From: Halocaridina rubra
Lineage: Eukaryota > Arthropoda > Malacostraca > Decapoda > Atyidae
NCBI GenBank assembly: GCA_037179515.1
Contig: JAXCGZ010016982.1
Coordinates: 145,001-165,000 of the forward strand
Length of the DNA stretch: 20,000 nucleotides
Direction of reading: 5' to 3'
The notes under the pieces were generated by a model. That model did not search any database. It was not told the origin of the DNA and saw nothing but the letters and a program-made list of their open reading frames with translations. Both the position numbers and the translations under genes were made by a program. Positions 1-10,222 of the stretch are shown in pieces (within the stretch, counting starts at the first letter, position 1; every line of letters begins with the position of its first letter).

Positions 1-1980
1 CATCACTGATCAGGTAGACCTAAAAGTTACCGAGATCATAACCTCGGGAATGGAGGCGTACATCCCCTCCTCTATGAAAAGTATTTCTTCCCCTGATCCT
101 TGGTTTGACTGTGCCTGCTTCATGGCTATCCAGGCCAGGAATTAGGCACACCGGTCTTACCAAGCTTCACCTTCTGATTTAACTCTCTCTGCTTTTATTG
201 TAGCTAGGAATTGCTGTACTGCCCAGATTCGAAGGTCTAAGGCTTCCTTTATAAGCAGGAAAGTTAATGACCTTAACTCCTTTCCTACTGACAAATGTTT
301 TTGTGCCACCTCTTCTGTAATCGATTCCAGCAAACCTGTCCCTCCATCTTTACCTTTTTAACCCTATGTCATCCCTTATCCTTTCTTCACGCACACTTCA
401 TAAGGTTCTTCGCTCACTAATGACGAACAAGGCAACTGGTCCCAATGCTATCCCTGCAAGGTTCTCTAAGGAGTTTGCAGATGAATTAGCTCCTGTGCTT
501 TGCCGTCTTTTTTGACTCATTCTGTCAACCAGTATCCATCCTTCATCTTGGAAGCATGCTCTAGTTCAACCTGTTCCTAAGAAGGATGATTGCTCTATTC
601 TTTCAAACTACCAACCTATTGCCCTAACTTCCTCTATTACTAAAGTTTTCAATACTTTACCCAAATGCTCAATTCTTGAAACGCCTTAAATCTAATTCAC
701 TTATCTCCGATCACCAGTACAGCTTCAGCAAGACAAGTTCCTCTGGTGACCACCTGTCCTATTTTACTCATGTATGGTCACCTTTTCTGAGGAACTATGG
801 GGAATCCTTTGTCGTTGCCCTTGATAACTCTAAGGCTTTTGACAGAGTCTGGCACAAGGCTCTGTTGGATAAACTCTCTGCCTATGGCTTTACCCCTTCT
901 CTCTGTTCTCTGATTTCCAGTTTTCTTTCTGACCTATTTATATCTGTAGTTGTTGATGGTGCGACATCTAGCCCTTTCTCTGTTACCAGTGGTGTTCCAC
1001 AAGGATCTGTTCTTTCACCTACTCTGTTCCTTCTCTTCATCAATGATCTTCTACAATCCTCATCTTTCTCTCTTCTTCATGCCTTTACTGACGATTCTAC
1101 CATTCAGTTTTCCTTTGCCTTTTCTTCACAACCTTCATCTGCTAATCGCAATCATTCTCATATCACTCTTCCTTCTAGTCTGAACTCCGATTTACCGAGG
1201 GTATCTGAGTGTCGCATCCAAGATTTAGTTAAATTTAATACCTCCAAGACACAGTTTCTGGCTATCTTTTTATCTTCTTCTCCTCCTGATAACCCTATTG
1301 TCTGCAAAACTAACGAAATTTACCCTCTTATTCTAGCAACATATTAGGAATCCGTATAGCCTCTAACTTGTCTTAGAGGAATCGCATAATCCAAATTTCT
1401 AAATCTTTATCTTAAATATTGCGGGTTCTGTATCGTTTTCGTCATTACTTTAACTCTTTACAGTTACTTAAAATCTACAAAGGTCTTATCCATCCCTACT
1501 TAGAATACTGCTCACTCATCTGGGGTGCTTCTTCTTAATACTTATCTCCTTGATAAGGTGAATCTAAGGCAGTCAGACTCATTAATGACTCTTTTTTCAC
1601 TTCTAATCTGGATTCTCTCTCTCTTCATTGTAAGGTATCATCCCTCTCTCTTTTCTATCGTTACTACTTCCATCGCTGCTCTGATGAATTGGTGAGTTGC
1701 ATCCCTCCCCCACTGCCAAGGCCACATAACACTCTCCAAACTGCCTCATGTCACAGGTACTGTGTGGAGATTTGTAGCTCGCGGATGGGTCACTGCAGCG
1801 ACTGCTTCTTCCCATCTACATCCAGACTCTGGAACTCTCTTCCTCCTTCTGTCTTTCCAAATTCTTATGACCTATCTCCTTCAAAACGCAGATCTATCAT
1901 TATCTAAGAGCCTAATCATTCATATCTCTAGGTCCTCAGTACTTTGACTATTTTTCTGTCTGTCGTTTTCCTTTGTGCAT
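1..1980 (+). pseudogene. LINE-gamma: decayed Jockey/I-like non-LTR retrotransposon, reverse transcriptase part and 3' end
   Basis: Reverse transcriptase remnant of a non-LTR retrotransposon, cut on the left by the window edge. Conceptual translation moves between frames. Around 20-330 lies the post-endonuclease linker, with an in-frame TAG near 145. Around 415-640 is the start of the RT, including an ATGPNAIP-like block and SNYQPIAL. The longest open piece, 676-1347, holds motif A (ALDNSKAFDRVWH), motif B (SGVPQGSVLSPTLF) and motif C as FTDDST, where this group usually has FADD. Around 1480-1900 is the C-terminal tail with CSDE, STSRLWNSLPPSVFP and a basic end. At least two stops and several frameshifts make it a pseudogene. 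I place it in the Jockey/I part of the LINE tree from motif resemblance only; CR1 is less likely. The 3' boundary near 1980 is approximate, set where similarity to the second copy at 19790-20000 can still be followed. Confidence 0.85.
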
Positions 1981-2164
1981 CTTGTCCTTAATCTCTTTCT
2001 TTTCCTTCATCTTGGTGCTTGTTCTTGCCCAGGCCTTTATTGATGAGGGCAATTTTTGCCTGCCCCGGTGTCGCATGACTGAAGTCTCGCTGAAGTCACA
2101 TGAAATCCTGCTGAAGCCAGGATATGAAACCTGCAACAAGTCTTGAGAAGCAACGGCCGAGGGT

Positions 2165-2373
2165 ACAGATGTTTTATTGCATACCCTCCCTTTTATTGGG
2201 TTTTGGGTCCAGGCCATGTTTTCCCTAGGTACCACCAAGATTTATGGCTGGACACATGGAACTAATATCCGGCGCCAAGTACCCCAAGAGGCCTAGAAGA
2301 TAAGGGACACTCAGTCCTCGAAAACACCGAAAAGGTTATAAACATTTGATCCAGATGTTTTATTATATACCCT
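2165..2373 (+). repeat. pair of 23-bp direct repeats
   Basis: The core CAGATGTTTTATT followed by ATACCCT occurs at 2165-2187 and again at 2351-2373, differing at three positions. The sequence between them shows no further repetition, so this is not a tandem array. It may be an internal duplication within an LTR or SINE-like element. Confidence 0.6.
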
Positions 2374-2437
2374 GGAGAGATGCCCCAATAGCCGCAGGCG
2401 ATTTAGAACTTCTTCTGTTCAATAGGCCTGCTGAAAC

Positions 2438-2470
2438 AGTCCCTCCCCAAAGAGGAGGGACTCCTCTTTG
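2438..2470 (+). other. two mutually exclusive hairpins
   Basis: AGTCCCTCC (2438-2446) is perfectly complementary to GGAGGGACT (2454-2462), with a 7-nt loop. CAAAGAGGAG (2448-2457) is perfectly complementary to CTCCTCTTTG (2461-2470), with a 3-nt loop GGA. The two stems share bases, so only one can form at a time. Function unknown. Confidence 0.6.
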
Positions 2471-2735
2471 AACCTGAAGTCTATTGGCAGAACTGGACTA
2501 CATGAAACGCCCTGCCCGTTGAGTATTTCAAGAATCCCTGAGGCAGACAGAGAGTTAGTCAGTACTTTCCCAGGGGCACAAACAGATCATATATTTTGAT
2601 AGTCATAGGGTTGGGGGCATTGAGGCGTCATATATGTTGTACTCTAGAATAAACTTAAGCTAAAGGAACCACCGCTTATCCATTCTGACCTTGCACCCTT
2701 CTGGTATTAATAGTAAAGTAGTGATAAGTCCTTAC

Positions 2736-2747
2736 GACACCGGTGTC
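2736..2747. repeat. 12-bp perfect palindrome GACACCGGTGTC
   Basis: Perfect dyad, sitting five bases before the start of the long (TA)n array. It may mark an element end, but no partner was found in the window. Confidence 0.55.
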
Positions 2748-2748
2748 A

Positions 2749-3017
<269 letters not shown>

Positions 3018-3340
3018 ATGGAAGGAAAAGCCCATTAAATAAAACAACGAAAATATATATATAAAAAGTACTTATTAATTTCGTGACCTAAGCTGGTCAC
3101 CTTCTCAAAGTACAATTTAGAAGCTCATGTCCATATAAGCGCAAAATAGTGGAATCAGCCGTCACTGAAACATCCAAAAATTTCAATTTGTCCAAGGGCC
3201 AGTGGGTGCCTGATGCAGTAGACAAGATACTCCTCAAGCATACACTGGCCAAGATAATTCCCCAAGACAGACCGCCTTCAATTAATTAGACAGCCTCTTT
3301 GTTCAGTCGTGTTGTGTCTATGTATAGTTTTCCTTTAATC
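3018..3340 (-). repeat. R1: interspersed repeat of unknown class, uninterrupted copy
   Basis: Read on the minus strand, it has three parts. About 3245-3100 gives a short frame ending in ...RLYGHELLNCTLRR and a stop. About 3113-3075 is a hairpin, GTGACC-AGCTTA-GGTCAC, followed by GAAA. 3068-3018 is a 50-bp AT-rich tail that then runs into (TA)n. The hairpin block recurs at 10013-10057 on + and the 50-bp tail recurs without a mismatch at 16274-16325 on +. This copy therefore shows the two parts joined and proves they belong to one repeat. Sequence upstream of the hairpin (3116-3340) does not match the region left of 10013, so the two copies differ there. A Penelope-like element end is possible, since such ends carry hammerhead-type hairpins, but I cannot establish it. 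The limit at 3340 is a guess. Confidence 0.7.
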
Positions 3341-3612
3341 TTTTTCTTTTCTATATGTATGTTTGTATGTTCTTATGTTGGTTGGTGTATATGCTCATAT
3401 CTTTTTATATGCATGTATATGCTTGTACATGTGTAAGTGTGTATATGCATTTATGGGTATGCATATGTTTTTGGTGTGTTGCATTTTTAGTTTTCCATTT
3501 TTTATTTCATGCAAATAGAGCCACCTATAAGTTGTTTTTACTATTTTCATTTGCCTCCTTATCTGTATGTATGTGCAAGCTTTTATATTTATAAATATAT
3601 GTATGTATTTGT
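3341..3612. repeat. TATG/TGTA-rich low-complexity stretch
   Basis: Irregular TATGTATG/TGTATATGC runs with no recognisable gene. The open frame here (3355-3594) is biased by the repeats and is not credible as coding. It borders the 3' end of the next LINE fragment. Confidence 0.7.
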
Positions 3613-4029
3613 GTGATTACCTAATTGTGATTACCTAATTGTGTTTACGGGAAAGAGCCCAAAGCTCGTATCTTCCCGTCTCCTGATCGGTTCCATTTTA
3701 TACTTAGTGATACTTATCATACCTGTCCTTAAAACTATGGATTGAGATAGCATTAACTACCTCCTCGCTTAGCGAATTCCAATTTTCAGGTACTTTTACA
3801 CTGAAAAAGTATTTCCTAACATCCTGCAAAGAAGTTTTCTTACGAAGCTTCAAACTATGACCTCTAGTTCTAGAGCCAGCCATATCAAAATATCGATCCC
3901 TATCCACTCTATCATGACCATGAAGGAATTTAAAGACTGTCACCATATCCCCCCTCATTCTTCTAGCTTCGAGTGATGGTAAATCTAATTCCCTCAGCCT
4001 CTCATCATAACTGAGATTGCGTATTTCTG
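3613..4029 (-). mobile_element. LINE-alpha-1: 5'-truncated CR1-like copy (3' end only)
   Basis: Minus-strand copy of the last approximately 415 bp of LINE-alpha. It carries the C-terminal 84 codons (3704-3958), ending [10 protein letters not shown], then the 3' UTR stem-loop and two copies of the tail unit. Compared with the other alpha copies it has [12 protein letters not shown] in place of RVVDNWNWLSEE, and HGHDRV in place of HGYDRV, so it is a slightly different sub-lineage. The 5' break at 4029 falls abruptly into TGTATATA and the adjacent (TA)n. Truncation of this kind is typical of incomplete target-primed reverse transcription. Flanking low-complexity sequence prevents a reliable target-duplication call. 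Confidence 0.9.
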
Positions 4030-5635
<1,606 letters not shown>

Positions 5636-5880
5636 TTGAAGCTTCGTAAGAAAACTTCTTCGCAGGATGTAAGGAAATACTTTTTCAGTGTAAGAGTAGT
5701 TGATAATTGGAATTGGCTAAGCGAGGAGGTAGTTAATGCTATCTCAATCCATAGTTTTAAGGACAGGTATGATAAGTATCACTAAGTATAAAATGGAACC
5801 GATCAGGAGACGGGAAGATACGAGCTTTGGGCTCTTTCCCGTAAACACAATTAGGTAATCACAATTAGGTAATCACACAC
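5636..5880 (+). mobile_element. LINE-alpha-A: very short 5'-truncated copy
   Basis: Begins inside the [10 protein letters not shown] codons and runs through DNWNWLSEE...DRYDKYH, the stop, the 3' stem-loop and two tail units, followed by a CACAC extension. Directly upstream is the ACTTAGT target duplication. Directly downstream, without any target duplication, begins LINE-alpha-B. The 5' joint shares AGT with the target. Confidence 0.9.
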
Positions 5881-6650
5881 ACTTCAAAATGTAAGGTAAT
5901 GAGAATGGGTACAAGTGCAAGAAGACCCAGTCTTGACTACTCGGTGGCTGGAGTACAACTTCAAGAGACAGAAAATGAGAGAGATCTAGGAGTAAACATA
6001 CTGGCAGATTTGTCTCCAGAAATACATATAAATGGCATAGTAAGGGCAGCATATGCATTCTTATCACATGTAAGGGTAGCCTTCAGGCGCATGGACAAGG
6101 AAATGTTCAGAAATATTTATGTAACCTATGTGAGGCCAAAACTCGAATATGCAGCCCCCTTTTGGAATCCGCATTTGAAAAAGCACATAGCTAAGCTTGA
6201 AAAAGTTCAAAGACATGCCACGAAACTGGTGCCAGAAATACGCAATCTCAGTTATGATGAGAGGCTGAGGGAATTAGACTTACCATCACTGGAAGCTAGA
6301 AGAGTGAGGGGGGATATGGTGACAGTCTTTAAATTCCTTCATGGTTATGATAGAGTGGATTGGGATCGATATTTTGATATGGCTGGCTCTAGAACTAGAG
6401 GTCATAGTTTGAAGCTTCGTAAGAAAACTTCTTTGCAGGATGTAAGGAAATACTTTTTCAGTGTAAGAGTAGTTGATAATTGGAATTGGCTAAGCGAGGA
6501 GGTAGTTAATGCTATCTCAATCCATAGTTTTAAGGACAGGTACGATAAGTATCACTAAGTCTAAAAATGGAACCGATGAGGAGACGGGAAGATACGAGCT
6601 TTGGGCTCTTTCCCGTAAACACAATTAGGTAATCACAATTAGGTAATCAC
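5881..6650 (+). mobile_element. LINE-alpha-B: 5'-truncated copy (RT C-terminal part and 3' end)
   Basis: Starts at ACTTCAAAATGTAAGG, which in the full-length frame lies just after motif D (TSKCKVM). The open frame 5899-6558 gives 219 residues from MRMGTSARRP to DRYDKYH with no stop, nearly identical to the other alpha copies (differences such as SHVR for SNVR and DWDRY for DRDRY). The 3' stem-loop and two tail units follow, ending at the second ACTTAGT. It lacks the RT catalytic core and cannot be autonomous. With LINE-alpha-3 it forms a tail-to-tail inverted repeat of about 770 bp arms separated by about 127 bp. Confidence 0.92.
6584..6616 (+). ncRNA. LINE-alpha 3' UTR stem-loop (example in alpha-B)
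   Basis: ACGGGAA (6584-6590) pairs with TTCCCGT (6610-6616), and inside it GAGC (6596-6599) pairs with GCTC (6605-6608). The result is a two-part stem with an internal bulge and a 5-nt apical loop. It lies about 10 nt before two copies of the 14-nt tail unit ACAATTAGGTAATC. The same structure is present in alpha-1, alpha-2, alpha-3 and alpha-A. In CR1/L2-type elements such as the eel UnaL2, a 3' stem-loop plus short tail repeats is what the reverse transcriptase recognises. The same role here is inference. Confidence 0.7.
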
Positions 6651-6655
6651 TTAGT

Positions 6656-6777
6656 GCCACTGATATTGAGTTTGCGCATTTTTTAAGCACATGAGGGGAT
6701 ATGTCATCAGGACCTGTAGCTTTATGAACATCTAAATCCATCAGCGCTTTGCATACCTCTGTGGCTGTAAGGTTGAT
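6656..6777 (-). mobile_element. LINE-alpha-2, distal (5') piece
   Basis: Continuation of LINE-alpha-2 after the inserted alpha-A/B pair. Read on minus it encodes the segment from INLTATEVCKALMDLDVHKATGPDDIS to the codons before FKESL, matching LINE-alpha-3 at about 8250-8375. Its 5' break at ATCAACC is joined directly to the 3' tail of LINE-alpha-3 at 6778, with an AC overlap. No target duplication or filler lies between them. Confidence 0.88.
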
Positions 6778-9697
6778 GTGATTACCTAATTGTGATTACC
6801 TAATTGTGTTTACGGGAAAGAGCCCAAAGCTCGTATCTTCCCGTCTCCTCATCGGTTCCATTTTATACTTAGTGATACTTATCATACCTGTCCTTAAAAC
6901 TATGGATTGAGATAGCATTAACTACCTCCTCGCTTAGCCAATTCCAATTATCAACTACTCTTACACTGAAAAAGTATTTCCTTACATCCTGCAAAGAAGT
7001 TTTCTTACGAAGCTTCAAACTATGACCTCTAGTTCTAGAGCCAGCCATGTCAAAATATCGATCCCTATCCACTCTATCATAACCATGAAGGAATTTAAAG
7101 ACTGTCACCATATCCCCCCTCACTCTTCTAGCTTCGAGTGATGGTAAGTCTAATTCCCTCAGCCTCTCATCATAACTGAGATTGCGTATTTCTGGCACCA
7201 GTTTCGTGGCATGTCTTTGAACTTTTTCAAGCTTAGCTATGTGCTTTTTTAAGTGCGAATTCCAAAAGGGGGCTGCATATTCGAGTTTTGGCCTCACATA
7301 GGTTACATAAATATTTCTGAACATTTCCTTGTCCATGTGCCTGAAGGCTACCCTTACATTTGATAAGAATGCATATGCTGCCCTTACTATGCCATTTATA
7401 TGTATTTCTGGAGACAAATCTGCCAGTACGTTTACTCCTACATCTCTCTCATTTTCTGTCTCTTGAAGTTGTACTCCAGCCACCGAGTAGTCAAGCTTGG
7501 GCCTTCTTGCACTTGTACCCATTCTCATTACCTTACATTTTGAAGTATTGAATTTCATTACCCACTTTTCTGACCACTCATGCAGATTATTTAGATCCTC
7601 CTGAAGTTCTCTACCATTGTTCTCGTTTTTTACTTTCTTCACAATCTTTGCATCATCTGCAAACATATTCATGAATGAATTTACAGACTCTGGTAGGTCA
7701 TTTACATATACAAGGAACAAAAGTGGCCCTAAAACTGAACCCTGTGGAACTCCACTACTAACTCTTCTCCATTCAGACACTGAGTGTCTAACTCTAACCC
7801 TCTGTTCCCTTCTTTCTAAGTAAGTTTTTATCCATTCCAAAACATTTCCACCTATTCTAGCCATTGATTGCAGCTTCCTAATAAGTCTCCCATGTGGAAC
7901 AGTGTCAAACGCTTTCTGGAAGTCTAGGAATATGCAATCTGCCCAGCCCTCTCTTTCCTGTAAGATTTGTCTTACCTCATCATAAAATTCTAATAAGTTT
8001 GTTACTGTTGATCTACCTTCTCTGAAGCCATGTTGCCTCACTGACAAAAAGTTGAAGGATTCCAAGTGAAGAGAGATATGTTTCCTTAGTAGTTTCTCCA
8101 AAACTTTGCAAACTATGCTGGTCAAGGAAACTGGTCTATAGTTCAGAGCCGTATCCCTCCTTCCCTTTTTGAAGATAGGTATCACATTTGCTTGTTTCCA
8201 GCATCTTGGAATCTCCCCCGACTCCAGTGACTCCTTAAATATGATACTTAGTGCCACTGATATTGTGTTTGCGTATTTTTTAAGCACATGAGGGGATATG
8301 TCATCAGGACCTGTAGCTTTATGAACATCTAAATCCATCAGCGCTTTGCATACCTCTGTGGCTGTAAGGTTGATGTTCTCTAATACCGGCCCTTGAGCTT
8401 CTATCACTGCAATCTGAGGGGGTGGGGTATTTTCTACTGTAAATACTGACTGAAACTCCTTGTTCAATTCTTTGCAGATCTCTTCATCCGTCTCAGTGAT
8501 GCTTCCATCCGCTCTCTTTAGCCTTAAAACCTGTTCTTCTACCTTCAGTTTTCCTCTGATAAAGCTGTGGAAAAGCTTGGGATTTTCTTTAGCCTTCCTG
8601 GTAATGTCCCTCTCATAGTCTCTCTCTGCCTCTCTCCTTTTACTTAGGTAGTCATTTCTTGCTCTTTTGTAGGTTTGCCAGGCATTTATGTTTTTTCTCC
8701 TCATATACCTTTTCCAGCATTTGTCTCTCCACTCCTTAGCTCTTTTACACCCATTAGCAAACCATTTCTCTCTGGCATGAATTACACCTACTTTGGTGAC
8801 AGGTATGCAGCAATCTACTATCTTCCCATATTTCTCACAAAAGATGTCATACATTTCTTGTACAGATTTGTTGTAAAATAAGGTTCTCCAGTCAATAACT
8901 GCAAAAAGCTCATTCATTTTGATGTAATCTCCTTTCCGATAGTTCCTCCTCATGTCCTCAGTGCCTCTACTCTCAGGAAGAATATCTTCAATGATATACT
9001 CCATCAACAACACACAGTGGTCACTCTTTCCAATTGGTGGTTCATACTCAATTTTTTCAATATCCAACACATTATCTGTGAACACTAGATCAAGTAGTGA
9101 TGGCTCATCCCCACCCCTGGCCCTTGTTGGTTCCATTACATGTTGGTGTAGGAAATTCCCTTGTACGCAATCTAGGAATCTTGCCCCGAATGAGTCCTCA
9201 CCACTGTGTGGGTCAAGATTTATCCAATCTATCTCTTTATGATTAAAGTCTCCCATAATCAAAATCCTACATTTTTTTTCCCGTGCCATGTTAACAACTG
9301 AGTTTATGACTTCAATAGTACCTATATGACTTTCCTCATAAACTTCAAGCCTATTTTGGTTCCTTGGTGGGTTGTATACAACAGTTATTATAATGCTCTC
9401 TGACCCAGTATTTATGCGAGCAACAAGAAATTCCTTGAAATCACTTTCTATAGCCAAGTTTATTTCTTTGACTTGAATCCTTTCACTTATGAGCAGTGCT
9501 ATCCCTCCACCAGTCCTCTCAGATCTTTCAACCCTTAGTATTCTGAAACCCTTAGGAAAAACTGTGACACTGTTTATGTCCTCACTCAACTTAGTCTCTG
9601 TAATTGCTACTATATCTGCCTTACTGTTGTGAATCCTATCTTTTAATTCTACTGCCTTACCAGCTAATCCATCAGCATTTGTGTATAACAATCTTAA
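6778..9697 (-). mobile_element. LINE-alpha-3: CR1-like retrotransposon, almost complete ORF2 and 3' end
   Basis: The longest LINE-alpha copy in the window. It contains endonuclease, linker, RT, C-terminal domain, 3' UTR stem-loop and tail units. It is truncated on its 5' side right at the first endonuclease block, where it meets TATATATTGTATATGTGTG and a (TA)n array, so ORF1, the 5' UTR and the ORF2 start are missing. ORF2 is otherwise free of stops and frameshifts, and divergence from alpha-2 is about 3% at protein level. This points to a recent insertion from an active source. It is probably dead on arrival, because promoter and ORF1 are absent. Confidence 0.93.
6869..9691 (-). CDS. LINE-alpha ORF2: endonuclease/reverse transcriptase, open but without its natural start
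   Basis: 940 codons without a stop. Residues 1-235 form an AP-endonuclease-like domain that nicks target DNA. Visible active-site blocks are YTNADG (Asn5), ITETKL (Glu32), MGDFNHKEIDW (Asp148, Asn150), LLDLVFTDN (around 201) and GKSDH (His225). A basic linker rich in KR/W follows (300-400). The RT spans roughly 440-760: GPDDI, NVIPIFKKG, NYRPVSL, motif A LDFQKAFDTV (Asp590, Asp596), motif B SGVPQGSVLGP (646-656), motif C FADD (677-680), then WSEKWVMKFN. The C-terminal 180 residues end [10 protein letters not shown]. The first codon given here is TTG. The frame remains open into the upstream (TA)n, and the first ATG is near residue 135, inside the endonuclease, so normal initiation is not possible. 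Family assignment to CR1 rests on motif spacing and the conserved C-terminal half. Recognition of the domains is secure. Confidence 0.93.
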   Translation of the reverse strand: MLYTNADGLAGKAVELKDRIHNSKADIVAITETKLSEDINSVTVFPKGFRILRVERSERTGGGIALLISERIQVKEINLAIESDFKEFLVARINTGSESIIITVVYNPPRNQNRLEVYEESHIGTIEVINSVVNMAREKKCRILIMGDFNHKEIDWINLDPHSGEDSFGARFLDCVQGNFLHQHVMEPTRARGGDEPSLLDLVFTDNVLDIEKIEYEPPIGKSDHCVLLMEYIIEDILPESRGTEDMRRNYRKGDYIKMNELFAVIDWRTLFYNKSVQEMYDIFCEKYGKIVDCCIPVTKVGVIHAREKWFANGCKRAKEWRDKCWKRYMRRKNINAWQTYKRARNDYLSKRREAERDYERDITRKAKENPKLFHSFIRGKLKVEEQVLRLKRADGSITETDEEICKELNKEFQSVFTVENTPPPQIAVIEAQGPVLENINLTATEVCKALMDLDVHKATGPDDISPHVLKKYANTISVALSIIFKESLESGEIPRCWKQANVIPIFKKGRRDTALNYRPVSLTSIVCKVLEKLLRKHISLHLESFNFLSVRQHGFREGRSTVTNLLEFYDEVRQILQEREGWADCIFLDFQKAFDTVPHGRLIRKLQSMARIGGNVLEWIKTYLERREQRVRVRHSVSEWRRVSSGVPQGSVLGPLLFLVYVNDLPESVNSFMNMFADDAKIVKKVKNENNGRELQEDLNNLHEWSEKWVMKFNTSKCKVMRMGTSARRPKLDYSVAGVQLQETENERDVGVNVLADLSPEIHINGIVRAAYAFLSNVRVAFRHMDKEMFRNIYVTYVRPKLEYAAPFWNSHLKKHIAKLEKVQRHATKLVPEIRNLSYDERLRELDLPSLEARRVRGDMVTVFKFLHGYDRVDRDRYFDMAGSRTRGHSLKLRKKTSLQDVRKYFFSVRVVDNWNWLSEEVVNAISIHSFKDRYDKYH

Positions 9698-9708
9698 TGT
9701 ATATATAT

Positions 9709-9802
<94 letters not shown>
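9698..9802. repeat. (TA)n microsatellite
   Basis: About 100 bp of TA repeats, preceded by TGTATATGTGTG, at the truncated 5' end of LINE-alpha-3. The IYIY frames across it are artefacts. Confidence 0.97.
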
Positions 9803-9806
<4 letters not shown>

Positions 9807-10057
9807 CTCTTATTAAGATTCTTTTGTTAATATAATTTAGCCAAGTATGGACTTTAATTCCTTTTGCGGCCTGTTTGTGGGGATTACTGAGTAACCCCGG
9901 CGGGCATTTAAGATTGTTATCTATTAATCCCATGTTTAAGACTCCTGGGGGCGGCTCTTTTGTCTCCTTCTTTTCAAGTTTAACTCTGTTTTGCTAGTTG
10001 TATCTCTTGCCATTGTACTTTGAGAAGGTGACCAGCTTAGGTCACGAAATGAATAAG
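9803..10057 (+). repeat. R1 repeat, left part of a split copy
   Basis: The last 45 bp (10013-10057, ATTGTACTTTGAGAAGG... to GAATAAG) match the minus strand of 3113-3069 almost perfectly, including the GTGACC/GGTCAC hairpin and GAAA. The sequence stops exactly where LINE-beta-1's tail begins. It resumes at 16272 with ACTTTTTATATAT, as expected from the uninterrupted copy, which has only one extra base at the joint. 9803-10012 contains no recognised gene and is assigned to R1 only by adjacency. Confidence 0.7.
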
Positions 10058-10222
10058 AACATAAGAACATAAGAATAGGGGACACTGCAACATGCCTACT
10101 GGCACACACGAGGCAGCTCTATTTTTGAATGATATTTTTAGCATGTCTAACCTATTCTATTCAACTCTACTTATTTATTCTATTTTTCTTTTTGTGATTT
10201 TTCTAATAAGCACTAACCTATT
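10058..10222 (-). mobile_element. LINE-beta-1, separated 3' UTR and tail
   Basis: Reads on minus as the last approximately 165 bp of LINE-beta: TAGGTTAGTGCTTATTAG..., the GCCTCGTGTGTGCC block, then TTCTTATG-type tail repeats at 10058-10078. It matches the 3' UTR of LINE-beta-2 at 12708-12870. LINE-beta-1 lacks this sequence next to its ORF2 stop at 12871, so this is its displaced 3' end, cut off by the insertion of LINE-beta-2. Confidence 0.85.

Noticed and set aside
1948..2238. A 96-residue minus-strand frame
   Set aside because: No recognisable domain, overlaps the 3' UTR of LINE-gamma and unassigned repeat sequence; judged to be chance.
3355..3594. Cys-rich 79-residue frame (MYVCMFLCWLVYM...)
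   Set aside because: The composition comes from TATG/TGTA low-complexity sequence, so a secreted peptide is not credible.
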